Below, piece by piece: positions 1 to 8,553 of a DNA stretch of 64,000 nt. The stretch is from Methylosinus sp. H3A (GTDB lineage Bacteria > Pseudomonadota > Alphaproteobacteria > Rhizobiales > Beijerinckiaceae). The notes beneath the pieces were generated by a model. That model saw only the letters and a list, made by a program, of their open reading frames with translations. It did not search any database and was not told where the DNA came from. How positions within the stretch are numbered: the stretch's first letter is position 1; each line of letters begins with the position of its first letter. The translations under genes and the position numbers were made by a program. The stretch is taken from NCBI RefSeq assembly GCF_015709455.1, contig NZ_JADNQW010000005.1:3988001-4052000 (forward strand). The letters are read 5' to 3'.

Positions 1-1497
1 CAGGCCATCGTCGCCGAGGCCGATATGGCCGAGACGAGCCCGGTGCGCGGCTGCATGATCATCAAGCCCTGGGGCTATGGCGTCTGGGAGCTGATCCAGG
101 GCGCGCTCGACCGGCGCATAAAAGAGACCGGCCACGACAATTGCTATTTCCCGCTGTTCATCCCGATGAGCTTCATCGCTCAGGAGGCGAGCCATGTCGA
201 AGGCTTCGCCAAGGAGATGGCGGTCGTCACCCATCACCGGCTGAAGGCTGTGGACGGCAAGCTCGTCGTCGATCCCGACTCCAAGCTCGAGGAGCCGCTC
301 ATCGTGCGGCCGACCTCGGAGACGATCATCGGCGACGCCTTCCGCCGCTGGGTCTCCTCGCATCGCGACCTGCCCGTGCTCATCAATCAATGGGCCAATG
401 TCGTGCGCTGGGAGATGCGCACGCGGCTTTTTCTGCGGACAAGCGAATTCCTCTGGCAGGAGGGCCACACCGCCCATGCCGACGAGGCCGACGCGCGGGA
501 AGAAACCCGCAAAATGCTCGAGGTCTATCGGCAGATCGTCGAGGATGTGCTGGCCGTTCCGGTCGTCGCCGGCGAGAAGCCGGAGAATGAGCGTTTTCCC
601 GGCGCCGTGAACACCTATTCCATCGAAGCGATGATGCAGGACGGCAAGGCGCTGCAGGCCGGCACCTCGCATTATCTCGGAACCAATTTCGCGCACGCGC
701 AGAACATTCGCTTCCAGAGCGCGAGCGGCGAGCTGGAATATTGCCACACGACGAGCTGGGGCGTCTCGACGCGGCTCATCGGCGGCGTCATCATGACCCA
801 TGGCGACGATGACGGGCTGCGCCTGCCGCCCGCCATCGCGCCGCGTCAGGTGGTGATCGTGCCCATGCTGCGCGAAAAGCCCGAGGACGCCGAGGTTCTG
901 GCCTTTTGCGACCGGCTGAAAGCCGACCTGGACGGGCTCTTCGCGCTGGGCGCGCCTTTGCGCGCGATCGTCGACAAGAAGCCGGCGCGCGCCGCCAATA
1001 AGCGCTGGGACTGGGTGCGCCGCGGCGCGCCGATCATTCTCGAGATCGGCCCGCGCGACGCCGCCAATGATGTGGTGACTCTGATCCGCCGCGATCGGCT
1101 GCGCGAGGGCGACAAGATCGTCTCGATTGCAACGCCCCGCGCGGAATTCGTGGGCGCGGTCCCCGCCCTGCTGGCGGAAATCCAGGCGGCGCTGTTCGCC
1201 GAGGCCAAGGCGCGGCTCGAGGCCAATATTCGCTCCGATCTGACGAGCTTCGCCGAGATCGCCGATTATTTCGGCAAGGCGGCCGAAGACGACGAGGCTG
1301 CCGCAGCCTTCAAGGGCTGGGTGCGCGCGCCCTGGGCGCGCCCGACCGGCGCCGAGCTCGAGGAGGTGGAGACGCGTCTGAAGGCGTTGAAGCTGACGCT
1401 GCGCAATATTCCGCTGGAGCAGAGCGCGCCGAAGGGCGTCTGCGTCTTCACCGGCCGGCCGGCAGTGGAGGAGATTTTGATCGCTCGCGCTTATTAG
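1..1497 (+). CDS. proS: Prolyl-tRNA synthetase, 5' end outside window
   Basis: Class II aminoacyl-tRNA synthetase that charges tRNA-Pro in the cytoplasm. The frame is open from base 1, and the residues before the first Met (position 25) still match the family, so the true start lies upstream. The text SPVRGCM near the beginning, HVEGFAKE, the motif 2 region RTSEFLWQEGHTAHA (about nt 436-490) and the motif 3 region GGVIMTHGDDDG (about nt 781-815) identify it. The C-terminus ends in Tyr, as is usual in the eukaryote/archaeon-like ProRS class that lacks the editing insertion. It is convergent with the next gene, with a 30-bp gap. Confidence 0.96.
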   Translation, partial: QAIVAEADMAETSPVRGCMIIKPWGYGVWELIQGALDRRIKETGHDNCYFPLFIPMSFIAQEASHVEGFAKEMAVVTHHRLKAVDGKLVVDPDSKLEEPLIVRPTSETIIGDAFRRWVSSHRDLPVLINQWANVVRWEMRTRLFLRTSEFLWQEGHTAHADEADAREETRKMLEVYRQIVEDVLAVPVVAGEKPENERFPGAVNTYSIEAMMQDGKALQAGTSHYLGTNFAHAQNIRFQSASGELEYCHTTSWGVSTRLIGGVIMTHGDDDGLRLPPAIAPRQVVIVPMLREKPEDAEVLAFCDRLKADLDGLFALGAPLRAIVDKKPARAANKRWDWVRRGAPIILEIGPRDAANDVVTLIRRDRLREGDKIVSIATPRAEFVGAVPALLAEIQAALFAEAKARLEANIRSDLTSFAEIADYFGKAAEDDEAAAAFKGWVRAPWARPTGAELEEVETRLKALKLTLRNIPLEQSAPKGVCVFTGRPAVEEILIARAY

Positions 1498-1527
1498 CGC
1501 GGGCGAACAGAGCGTGCCCACCGATTT

Positions 1528-3150
1528 CTATATCTTCGACATGGAAAACCAGCCCTGGCCCTCAGGCAGGACCACGCCTTTGGTCTCATACCGCTGAAGC
1601 GGCAGCTTGACGACGAAAGTGCGAAAATCGCCTACCGACGCGAACTTCCACGATAGCCGCCCTTTCGCCATGCTCCATGTTCCGGACGTTTCTCGATCTG
1701 GGGACGCCTTTTCGGCCCAACTGGCTCCGCCCTTGGCCATGAATTTGAAGAGGCCATTCCACCCCTGCCCCTTATCGCCAATCCATACGTCCCACATTCC
1801 GGGAAGCAATCTCCTCGCCTCCTCAGCCGCCATTCGCTCGATTTCGGCGCCTTCTTCGTCTCGTTTTTCTGACTTCGCCGACAGGAATTGCTCGATCGAC
1901 TCCTGCTGATCTGCGGGAAGCCGACTGAACTCGGGGCAACCTGTCTTATAGTAATTGAACGCATTACCAGTACTGGAAGTCAATTCGACAGCAAAAAACG
2001 CCGCCCGCAATCTATCCACTCCCACATTTGCTGTCGGCCAAGAAAGCGCCTGTTGCAATTTATTGAATAGAAATGAATTATTCGCCTTCAGCATCATCAG
2101 TATCGGAAGAATGTCGTACATTGGACTGCCGTTGAGTATGCGGAGTGCGGCGATCGCATCGCCGCCCATGGTTCGGTCTCCGACCAGCGCTCCGACGACG
2201 TACGTATATCCGGACCGCCATGTGGCTGGTTCCAAAATTGCCGGCTTGCTCTTCGTAGAGTCACTGAGCAAAGCGGGTATGACGAGCAGATATCGATGCT
2301 GGTTCGAGTCCCACAGTGACGTATGTCCTCTTGGAAAGCCGCCGACGCCGTTCGAAATATCTGCACGGCCGAGATATTGGTATATTTTATAGAGATGCGG
2401 GTTATTTTCATTAAAAATCTTATAGTATATCTCTATAAATATAGGATAGACTGGATTATCGCGTTGCTTTCGGATTATTTCGTGTTCTCTTTCCAAAAGC
2501 TCGCTCCACGCTTGAACGAATACATCCTGCATCGACTGCTGTTCGGCCCATCGCCAGGCAAGGTCTAACGCCATCGCAATTCCCTGCACGTCTGGATTAC
2601 GGACAGGTCGAGCGCGACCTCGGTCCGTTCCGCCACGACCGACGTTGCTTGGCGCTATCGAGGGCGGAGCGGATGGACCTCGGTCCGTTCCGCCACGACC
2701 AACGTTGCTCGGCGCGATCGAGGGCGGGCGCTCATCTAATGCGTGAGAGCTTCTTACTATCGTAAGCCCTTCAGCTTCGGAGATGACAAACAGCGTTGCC
2801 CCCGGCGGTAGCGCTTGCGAAAGATCTCGTGAACAAATCCCACACATCTCACGGTCGACAACCACCGTGGCAACCTTCAAATTCCTTTGCCACATAACGG
2901 CTGCAGCATGTCCTTCGACATGCGTCGAGACATTTCCCTGACTAGGCCCTCCACTCGTAAAACCCCAGCCTTCTCCTCTGGGGAAACCGCCCCTTTGAGC
3001 GCCACCCCAAGGCCCTCCCTCTACTCCGCTCTTAAGCGGAAATTCAGGAATGCCATCGGCTTGGAATCCGCCCACGGCACCATCGTGATTTCGATAAAAG
3101 TCTCTCGCTTTCTGAAGCAAGAGTTGCTGTTGCGCTGATAGCTCAGCCAT
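1528..3150 (-). CDS. DddA-like (SCP1.201-type) deaminase-domain protein
   Basis: A 540-residue protein of uncertain role. Residues 77-110 show the zinc-binding signature of the SCP1.201/DddA-like deaminases: H77-V-E79 in HVEGHAAAVM, then C103-G-I-C106, followed by LPPGATLFVIS, as in the double-stranded-DNA cytosine deaminase toxins. Residues about 142-178 are two copies of a 17-residue Pro/Gly-rich unit. The remaining 350 residues match nothing I recognise; the last 110 (MWDVW, GTWS, LSW) look beta-rich. In known toxins the deaminase is at the C-terminus; here it is near the N-terminus. No secretion domain or adjacent immunity gene is evident. The 1.9-2.6 kb part is AT-richer than its neighbours, which suggests transfer. 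Deaminase assignment is fairly sure; activity and target are inference. Confidence 0.7.
   Translation of the reverse strand: MAELSAQQQLLLQKARDFYRNHDGAVGGFQADGIPEFPLKSGVEGGPWGGAQRGGFPRGEGWGFTSGGPSQGNVSTHVEGHAAAVMWQRNLKVATVVVDREMCGICSRDLSQALPPGATLFVISEAEGLTIVRSSHALDERPPSIAPSNVGRGGTDRGPSAPPSIAPSNVGRGGTDRGRARPVRNPDVQGIAMALDLAWRWAEQQSMQDVFVQAWSELLEREHEIIRKQRDNPVYPIFIEIYYKIFNENNPHLYKIYQYLGRADISNGVGGFPRGHTSLWDSNQHRYLLVIPALLSDSTKSKPAILEPATWRSGYTYVVGALVGDRTMGGDAIAALRILNGSPMYDILPILMMLKANNSFLFNKLQQALSWPTANVGVDRLRAAFFAVELTSSTGNAFNYYKTGCPEFSRLPADQQESIEQFLSAKSEKRDEEGAEIERMAAEEARRLLPGMWDVWIGDKGQGWNGLFKFMAKGGASWAEKASPDRETSGTWSMAKGRLSWKFASVGDFRTFVVKLPLQRYETKGVVLPEGQGWFSMSKI
2617..2728. repeat. 60-bp-period tandem duplication inside the deaminase gene
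   Basis: Positions 2617-2668 and 2677-2728 are near-identical with an exact 60-bp period, so the reading frame is kept. They encode the two copies of the SIAPSNVGRGGTDRG peptide linking the deaminase domain to the C-terminal region. Only a few bases differ, which points to a recent duplication. Confidence 0.85.
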
Positions 3151-3262
3151 AATGGCGCCCTCCTCAAACGAATTTTTCGAAATGGGTCGAGTGGCAACTC
3201 CGCCGTCCGTCGGCCTAAACTATACGCCGAACAGGCTAAGAAACATATCAGAGGCCCCCGAC

Positions 3263-3571
3263 ATGGACATCCCCCCTTTCGACCCGGCGATCGCGGCGGG
3301 AGTCGCACTGTCGACCGCCGTGACCGACGCCGTCTATGTGTTCTTCAACGCTGCGGTTTCGGAGCGCCGTCGCGTCGCGGCGGCGAGCTGGAGCAGCGTG
3401 TGGTATCTGCTCTCCGCTTTCGCGGTCATCAGCTACACGTCGAACTGGGCCTATGTTCTGTTCGCCGCGCTCGGCGCCTGGATCGGCGGCTTTCTATCGA
3501 TCACCGCCCTCAACCGCGTCGCCCCGCCACGAGGCGCGCTCAGCCCGGAAAGAAAAGACCGGAACGAATGA
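3263..3571 (+). CDS. Small membrane protein, unknown function
   Basis: A 102-residue protein read from the ATG at 3263 (MDIPPFDPAIAAG), because the sequence upstream in this frame is not protein-like. It shows about three hydrophobic segments: a short N-terminal one (AIAAGVALSTAVTDAVYVFF), one around WSSVWYLLSAFAVI, and one around WAYVLFAALGAWIGGFLSI. The loop carries a basic RRRVAA stretch. I do not recognise a functional family. It is divergent from the deaminase gene and followed by a 130-bp gap. An inner-membrane location is inferred from hydropathy only. Confidence 0.7.
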   Translation: MDIPPFDPAIAAGVALSTAVTDAVYVFFNAAVSERRRVAAASWSSVWYLLSAFAVISYTSNWAYVLFAALGAWIGGFLSITALNRVAPPRGALSPERKDRNE

Positions 3572-3700
3572 CGGGAAAACCTGCCGGCGCTCGACGAAAT
3601 CACACATGATATTGACCGCGCTACGCGTTCGGATATTCATAAGATCACGAGGCGCGGGCGGCGAATTTCCAGCGCTATGTTTCGTGCGAGGACCAAATTT

Positions 3701-4093
3701 ATGAAAGCGGCGACGATTTTTGTGGCTTCTCTGCTCGCGCTCTCCCAGCCGGCTGTGGCGCAATCGATTTTCGACGGGCTCGGCGGAACGGGAGACCCCG
3801 CGCGGGACGCCGCCCAGGCGGAATATGAGCAATGGAAGCGCTCGATCGCCCGTCAGGCCAAAGAGCACACCTCGCGCCTCTGGCTCGGACATGGGTCTGT
3901 GACCGTGCATTTCTGCGTCGACGCCGCCGGCCGAGTGGCCGATGCGAATGTCGTGAAAGCCAGCAACAACGAACAGGCGCTCCTCGCCTTGAGCACGATT
4001 TCTTCGCTCAAATTGCCGCCGCCGCCGGCCTCGGCCCGCAAGGCGGCCGGCGGCAAGTGCCACTTATTCTCGCAGAGCTTCTACTATCCATGA
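3701..4093 (+). CDS. Secreted TonB-C-like protein (copy 1)
   Basis: A 130-residue exported protein. The ATG at 3701 gives a clean signal peptide (MKAATIFVASLLALSQPAVAQ). The mature part has HGSVTVHFCVDAAGRVADANVV followed by ALLALSTISSLKLPPPP, the strand-helix pattern of a TonB C-terminal domain, but without TonB's transmembrane anchor or Pro-rich spanner. It is therefore more likely a free periplasmic protein than an energy transducer. Its TGA overlaps an upstream start option of the next gene, a paralogue, so the pair is probably co-transcribed. The role is unknown; the fold call is by pattern. Confidence 0.75.
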   Translation: MKAATIFVASLLALSQPAVAQSIFDGLGGTGDPARDAAQAEYEQWKRSIARQAKEHTSRLWLGHGSVTVHFCVDAAGRVADANVVKASNNEQALLALSTISSLKLPPPPASARKAAGGKCHLFSQSFYYP

Positions 4094-4116
4094 GCCCGGC
4101 GGCGGGGAGTTGCATC

Positions 4117-4491
4117 ATGTTTCGAGCAATCATCATATTTTGTCTGATCGGCGTGTCGCCGGCGGCCTTCGCGCAATTTCTCTTCGGTCCCTCGGAGCGG
4201 CCCACTCTGGCCGCCTGCATGGCGATCCCGGAAAACAAAGCTTGGATACAGACCGTCACCCACCAGCTCCGCGAACGCGCGCCGAAGCTGAATCTGGGAC
4301 GCGGGACGGTGACCATCAAATTCCATGTCGATTTCAGAGGCCACGTCACCAGAGCGTCTTTCGCGAACTACGACAATAACGCCCGAGCACTGGTCGCGGC
4401 GGGCATGATCACCTCGCTGAAGCTGCCGCCGCCGCCCTTCGACATGGACACAGACTGTCGCGACTTCGAGCAGACCTTCCGCTTCCATTGA
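4117..4491 (+). CDS. Secreted TonB-C-like protein (copy 2)
   Basis: A 124-residue paralogue of the preceding gene: RGTVTIKFHVDFRGHVTRASF and AAGMITSLKLPPPPF align with the same positions there. The ATG at 4117 gives the better signal peptide (MFRAIIIFCLIGVSPAAFA). An ATG at 4090 overlaps the previous stop as ATGA and could permit coupled translation. Cysteines near both ends of the mature domain (AACMAIP and DTDCRDFE) could form a disulphide. Tandem duplication of a secreted TonB-C-like domain is evident; the function is not. Confidence 0.75.
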   Translation: MFRAIIIFCLIGVSPAAFAQFLFGPSERPTLAACMAIPENKAWIQTVTHQLRERAPKLNLGRGTVTIKFHVDFRGHVTRASFANYDNNARALVAAGMITSLKLPPPPFDMDTDCRDFEQTFRFH

Positions 4492-4611
4492 ACGCGTCGG
4501 CGCGCGTCTCGCGCGCCGACGCCATTCGAACCACACCAAGAGCTGGACCGCTTTCGATCTGCGACAGCTCGTCTCGCCTGTTCCTCCGGGGACGAAACCT
4601 CGGGGAGCGGC

Positions 4612-5014
4612 ATGCCCGACGAAACAACGACGGTTCTCAGCCTGGACAACAGCACCGACCAGGTGCGGCTATCTCTTCTGACGACACAGCTGAAGCGGGG
4701 GAGCTGGCGGTCGCCGCCGCCCCAGCGGGTCGGCCCCGCCCAGACGGCGGAGCTCAGCGTCGTCGGCAGCTATTTCGTCGATCTGAAGGCCGCCTATGCT
4801 GCGCTATGGAGTCGAACGTCTCATCGACGGAAAATGGCGCGGGGCCGGCGATCTCGCGTTCTTCGTCGTGAATGATCGAATATCGATGCCCGGCTACAAT
4901 GCCGCCGACTCGATCTCGATCGCTCTGGCGCGCCTATCGGTCGCATCCGGATTGAATTATTACGACCGATATAAGCTCTTCATTCTGCCCAATCAGAATT
5001 GGCGGCCCAACTAG
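4612..5014 (+). pseudogene. Hypothetical gene interrupted by a frameshift
   Basis: Reading from ATG 4612 gives MPDETTTVLSLDNSTDQVRL, continuing to VGSYFVDLKAAYA near 4797. The protein-like sequence then continues only in the +1 frame as LRYGVERLIDGKWRGAGDLAFFVVND, ending at 5014. Joining the two gives about 133 sensible residues, so one base has been gained or lost near 4795-4800, or the base call is wrong there. I do not recognise the family. No hydrophobic segment or signal peptide is visible. Confidence 0.55.
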
Positions 5015-5239
5015 CCGAGCTTCAGCCGCGAGCATGCGCCGCGCCTCCCCCGGCAGTTGGAACGAAATTTGATCATCCGGGCGTACTAACCCTTGTCCAT
5101 AACGACGCTTTTCGGCGTCCCGAAACGGCGCAGAGCGCGTTTACGCCACATTCGGCCCATATTCGGGCCGTCCTTGGAGCAGGACAATGTCTCGAATCGA
5201 ACGCGCGGCCACAAAATGGCCGAGGCCGAGGCCGATCGG

Positions 5240-6727
5240 ATGAACATGAGCGCGAAACCGACCCTACGGACCTTCTTCGCCGCCGCCGCCCTCGTCGCGG
5301 CGTCGGCGGCGTCGGCGGCCCCCTCCGTCGTCATCGATGTCTCCAGCGGGCAGGTGCTGGCGCAGGAGCAGGCGACCCAGAGCTGGTATCCCGCCTCGCT
5401 GACCAAGCTGATGACCGTCTATGTGGCTCTGGACGCGGTGCGTTCCGGACGCATCCAATATGACACGCCGATGATCGTCTCGCCCCGCGCGCTTTCGATG
5501 GCGCCGTCGAAAATGGGCTTTCCGGTCGGCTCGGAGGTGACGCTGCGCAATGCGCTGGTCATGCTGATGGTCAAATCGGCCAATGACATAGCCGTCACCA
5601 TAGCGGAGGGCGTCGCGGGCTCTGTCGAATCCTTCGCCGATGAGATGAACCGCGCCTCGGCCAAGCTCGGCATGCGCGAATCCTATTGGGCCAACCCCAA
5701 TGGCCTGCCGGACGATCGGCAAGTGACCTCGGCGCGCGATCTCGCCATTCTCGGCCGCGCGCTGCTAACGGAATTTCCCGAATCGGCCGGCTTTTTCAAC
5801 ATAGGCGCGATGCAGCTCGGCCGGCAGATCCATCCCACGCACAACGGCCTGCTCGGCCGCTATCCGGGCGCGGACGGGATGAAGACCGGCTTCACCTGTC
5901 CGGCGGGATTCAATCTGGTGGCCAGCGCCACCCATGGCGGCCAGAGGCTCATCGCCGTGGTGCTGGGCGCGCCGACGGCCGCCGCACGCACCGCCAAGGC
6001 CGCCTCGCTGCTCGACCGCGCCTTCATGACCGGCTCGCCTTCGGGCTCGATCGCCTCGCTGCCGACCTTCGGCGTCGCCCAGGCGCCGGACATGCGCGAC
6101 AGCGTCTGCCGCCATCGCGGCAAGGCCAACGCCGAATTCATGGCCGAGGTCGAGGATATGACCGTCGCCATACCGCGCGAGAACGGCTCGACCGATCAGG
6201 TGAACGTCAAGACGATCGCCGCTCTGCCCCGCCCGCGCTTCGAGCCGGTCCCGATCTTCCTCGGCCGCGTCCCCGGCTATGAGGGCCCGGTCGCCGGCGT
6301 GCGCGATCCGGGCTCGCCGGTCGGCTCGCCCTCGACGATCACCGCCTACGCGCATGAGCCTCCGTCCGCCGCCGCCTCGCCCATCAGCCGCCCGGCGCCG
6401 GATGCGCTCTCCATGCGCCACGGCCGCAAGTCCGCGGTCAAGGCCGCCCATGCGCCGGCCAAAGAAAAGGCGGCCAAGGCGAAAAAACCGCCGCAGGAGG
6501 CCGCCGCCGAGTCGGAAGCGCCCGAAAAGGCGGAAAAGCCGGCGAAAGCGGCCAAGCCCAAGCAGGGCAAGAATGTCGCCGCCAAAGCGCCGGCGGCGAA
6601 AACTCCTGCGGCCAAGGCCACGGCAAAAAATCCCGGCAAGAACGTCTCCGCCAAGAACGTCTCTGCCAAGAACGACAAGCATGCGATAGGCGATCATGCG
6701 CCGCCGCACCCAGACAATGAGCAATGA
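5240..6727 (+). CDS. D-alanyl-D-alanine carboxypeptidase (low-MW PBP, S11)
   Basis: A periplasmic serine DD-carboxypeptidase that trims peptidoglycan stem peptides. The start at 5240 is chosen because GAGG lies 8 nt upstream and the product opens with a signal peptide ending near AASAASAA. The S11 motifs are all present: S53-L-T-K56, S113-A-N115 and K215-T-G. About 495 residues is longer than the usual 390: after residue 380 comes a Lys/Ala/Pro-rich tail with short KNVSAKN repeats, probably cell-wall or periplasmic spacer sequence. Its end overlaps the next gene by 11 bp. dacA/dacF-like; the exact orthologue is not resolved. Confidence 0.93.
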   Translation: MNMSAKPTLRTFFAAAALVAASAASAAPSVVIDVSSGQVLAQEQATQSWYPASLTKLMTVYVALDAVRSGRIQYDTPMIVSPRALSMAPSKMGFPVGSEVTLRNALVMLMVKSANDIAVTIAEGVAGSVESFADEMNRASAKLGMRESYWANPNGLPDDRQVTSARDLAILGRALLTEFPESAGFFNIGAMQLGRQIHPTHNGLLGRYPGADGMKTGFTCPAGFNLVASATHGGQRLIAVVLGAPTAAARTAKAASLLDRAFMTGSPSGSIASLPTFGVAQAPDMRDSVCRHRGKANAEFMAEVEDMTVAIPRENGSTDQVNVKTIAALPRPRFEPVPIFLGRVPGYEGPVAGVRDPGSPVGSPSTITAYAHEPPSAAASPISRPAPDALSMRHGRKSAVKAAHAPAKEKAAKAKKPPQEAAAESEAPEKAEKPAKAAKPKQGKNVAAKAPAAKTPAAKATAKNPGKNVSAKNVSAKNDKHAIGDHAPPHPDNEQ

Positions 6728-7919
6728 TTCGACAATGACCGAGCGTTCCGAGCCGCGTCGTCCGCCGCCGCCCATTCCTCTGACGATCCTCACCGGCTTT
6801 CTGGGCGCCGGCAAGACGTCGCTGCTCAACCGCCTGCTCGCCTCGCCCGAACTCGCCGACACGCTGGTGCTCATCAATGAGTTCGGCGAGGTCGGCATAG
6901 ATCATCTGCTCGTCGAGAATGTCGAAGGCGACATGATCGTCATGAGCTCCGGCTGCATTTGCTGCTCCATCCGCGGCGATCTCGTCGCCGCGCTCGAGGA
7001 TGCGCTGCGCAAGCTCGACAATGGCCGCATCCGCCCCTTCCGCCGCGTGGTGCTGGAGACCACCGGGCTCGCCGATCCGGCGCCCATTCTCCACACCATC
7101 ATGTCGCATCCCTATCTGGCGCTGCGCTACCGACTGGACGGCGTCGTCACGCTCGTCGACGCGGTGAATGGCGCGGCGACGCTCGACGCGCATGAGGAGG
7201 CGGTCAAGCAGGCCGCCGTCGCCGACCGGCTGATCATCACCAAGACCGACCTCCCCGAGGGCGCCGCGCGTCTCGCGGAGCTCGACCAGCGCCTCGCTCG
7301 GCTCAATCCGGCGGCGCGCCGGCTCGTCGCCGCGACGGGAGAGGCGAGCCCCGCCGCCCTGCTCGACTGCGGGCTCTATGACGCCTCCGGCAAGATTCCG
7401 CAGGTCGCCAAATGGCTCAATGACGAGGCGGTCGCCGCGGCCCATGAAGCGCATCATCGCGATCATGGTCACGACCATCACCACGATCAAGGCCATGTCC
7501 ATGTCCATGTCCATGCCCATGGCGACGTGAACCGACACGACGCGCATATTCGCGCCTTCTGCGTCACCAGCGACGCGCCGCTCACGCCGCAGGCTTTCGA
7601 TATGTTCGTCGAAATCCTGCGCCAGGCGCATGGCCCCCATCTGCTGCGCGTGAAGGGAATCGTCGGCCTCACCGACGATCGCGAGCGGCCCGTCGCCGTG
7701 CATGGCGTGCAGCATGTCTTCCATCCGCCGCATCGCCTCGCCGCCTGGCCGGACGCCGATCGCCGCACGCGCCTCGTCTTCATCGTCAAGGATTTGGACC
7801 CGTCCTTCGTCGAGAAGCTCTATGCCGCGGTCGCGGGCATACCGGCTCCGGACACGCCCGACGCCGCCGCGCTCACGGATAATCCGCTTGCCCCGAAAAA
7901 CGCCGGCCTGCTAGGCTGA
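6717..7919 (+). CDS. CobW/COG0523 GTPase, putative metal chaperone
   Basis: A 400-residue G3E-family GTPase. GFLGAGKT (27-34) is the P-loop, C80-I-C82-C83 is the CXCC metal-binding motif typical of the COG0523/ZNG1 group, and ITKTDLP is the base-recognition motif. A His/Asp-rich stretch at about residues 242-275 (HRDHGHDHHHDQGH and following) probably holds Zn, Ni or Co before the C-terminal CobW_C domain. Start ATG 6717; it overlaps the carboxypeptidase stop. The family delivers metal to target enzymes, often under zinc limitation. No Zur box is obvious, and the client is unknown. Confidence 0.9.
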   Translation: MSNDSTMTERSEPRRPPPPIPLTILTGFLGAGKTSLLNRLLASPELADTLVLINEFGEVGIDHLLVENVEGDMIVMSSGCICCSIRGDLVAALEDALRKLDNGRIRPFRRVVLETTGLADPAPILHTIMSHPYLALRYRLDGVVTLVDAVNGAATLDAHEEAVKQAAVADRLIITKTDLPEGAARLAELDQRLARLNPAARRLVAATGEASPAALLDCGLYDASGKIPQVAKWLNDEAVAAAHEAHHRDHGHDHHHDQGHVHVHVHAHGDVNRHDAHIRAFCVTSDAPLTPQAFDMFVEILRQAHGPHLLRVKGIVGLTDDRERPVAVHGVQHVFHPPHRLAAWPDADRRTRLVFIVKDLDPSFVEKLYAAVAGIPAPDTPDAAALTDNPLAPKNAGLLG

Positions 7920-7962
7920 GGCGGGGCAAAGATCGGAATCGCACGCGCCGGGAATTACACCG

Positions 7963-8541
7963 ATGAGCAAATTCTTCGCCTCGATCGAGCCGCAGCATCG
8001 CGACTTCATCGAGAAGCAGAGGCTCTTCTTCGTCGCCTCCGCCGCGCCCGAGGCGCGCGTGAACGTCTCGCCCAAGAGCGCCGACACGCTGCGCCTCATC
8101 GACGAGCGCACGGCCGTCTATATCGACCGCACCGGCAGCGGCAATGAGACGGCCGCGCATATGCGCGCGGACGGGCGCCTCACCTTCATGTTCTGCGCGC
8201 TCGAGGGCGCGCCGCTGATCCTGCGCCTCTATGGTCGAGGCCGGGCGCTGGAGCGCGGCGGCGACGCCTATGCGCGTCTGCTGCGCACGACCTTCGGCGG
8301 AGCGGAGCCGCCGGGCGCGCGGCAGATGATCCTGCTCGATGTCGAATCGGTGCAGACCTCCTGCGGCTTCGCCGTGCCGCTTTACGATTACACGGGCGAG
8401 CGCGACGGGCTCGACCGCTGGGCCGCCTCCAAAGGCGAGGACGCGCTCGACGCCTATCGCCGCGAGAAGAACCAGCGGAGCATAGACGGACTGCCGACTG
8501 GCCTGTTCGAGGACGAAGCTCTGGCCGCCGAAGAGGCGTGA
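7963..8541 (+). CDS. Pyridoxamine 5'-phosphate oxidase-family protein
   Basis: A 192-residue FMN-binding split-barrel protein. The N-terminal SKFFASIEPQHRDFIEKQRLFFVASA and VNVSPK...VYIDRTGSGNETAAH are characteristic of the PNPOx-like subgroup common in proteobacteria. This subgroup lacks the full pyridoxal-synthesis signature of PdxH, so the substrate is unknown. It starts 43 bp after the GTPase and ends 12 bp before kup, so it sits in the same gene run. A general FMN- or haem-binding redox role is possible. Confidence 0.85.
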   Translation: MSKFFASIEPQHRDFIEKQRLFFVASAAPEARVNVSPKSADTLRLIDERTAVYIDRTGSGNETAAHMRADGRLTFMFCALEGAPLILRLYGRGRALERGGDAYARLLRTTFGGAEPPGARQMILLDVESVQTSCGFAVPLYDYTGERDGLDRWAASKGEDALDAYRREKNQRSIDGLPTGLFEDEALAAEEA

Positions 8542-8553
8542 GGCGAAATTTCC

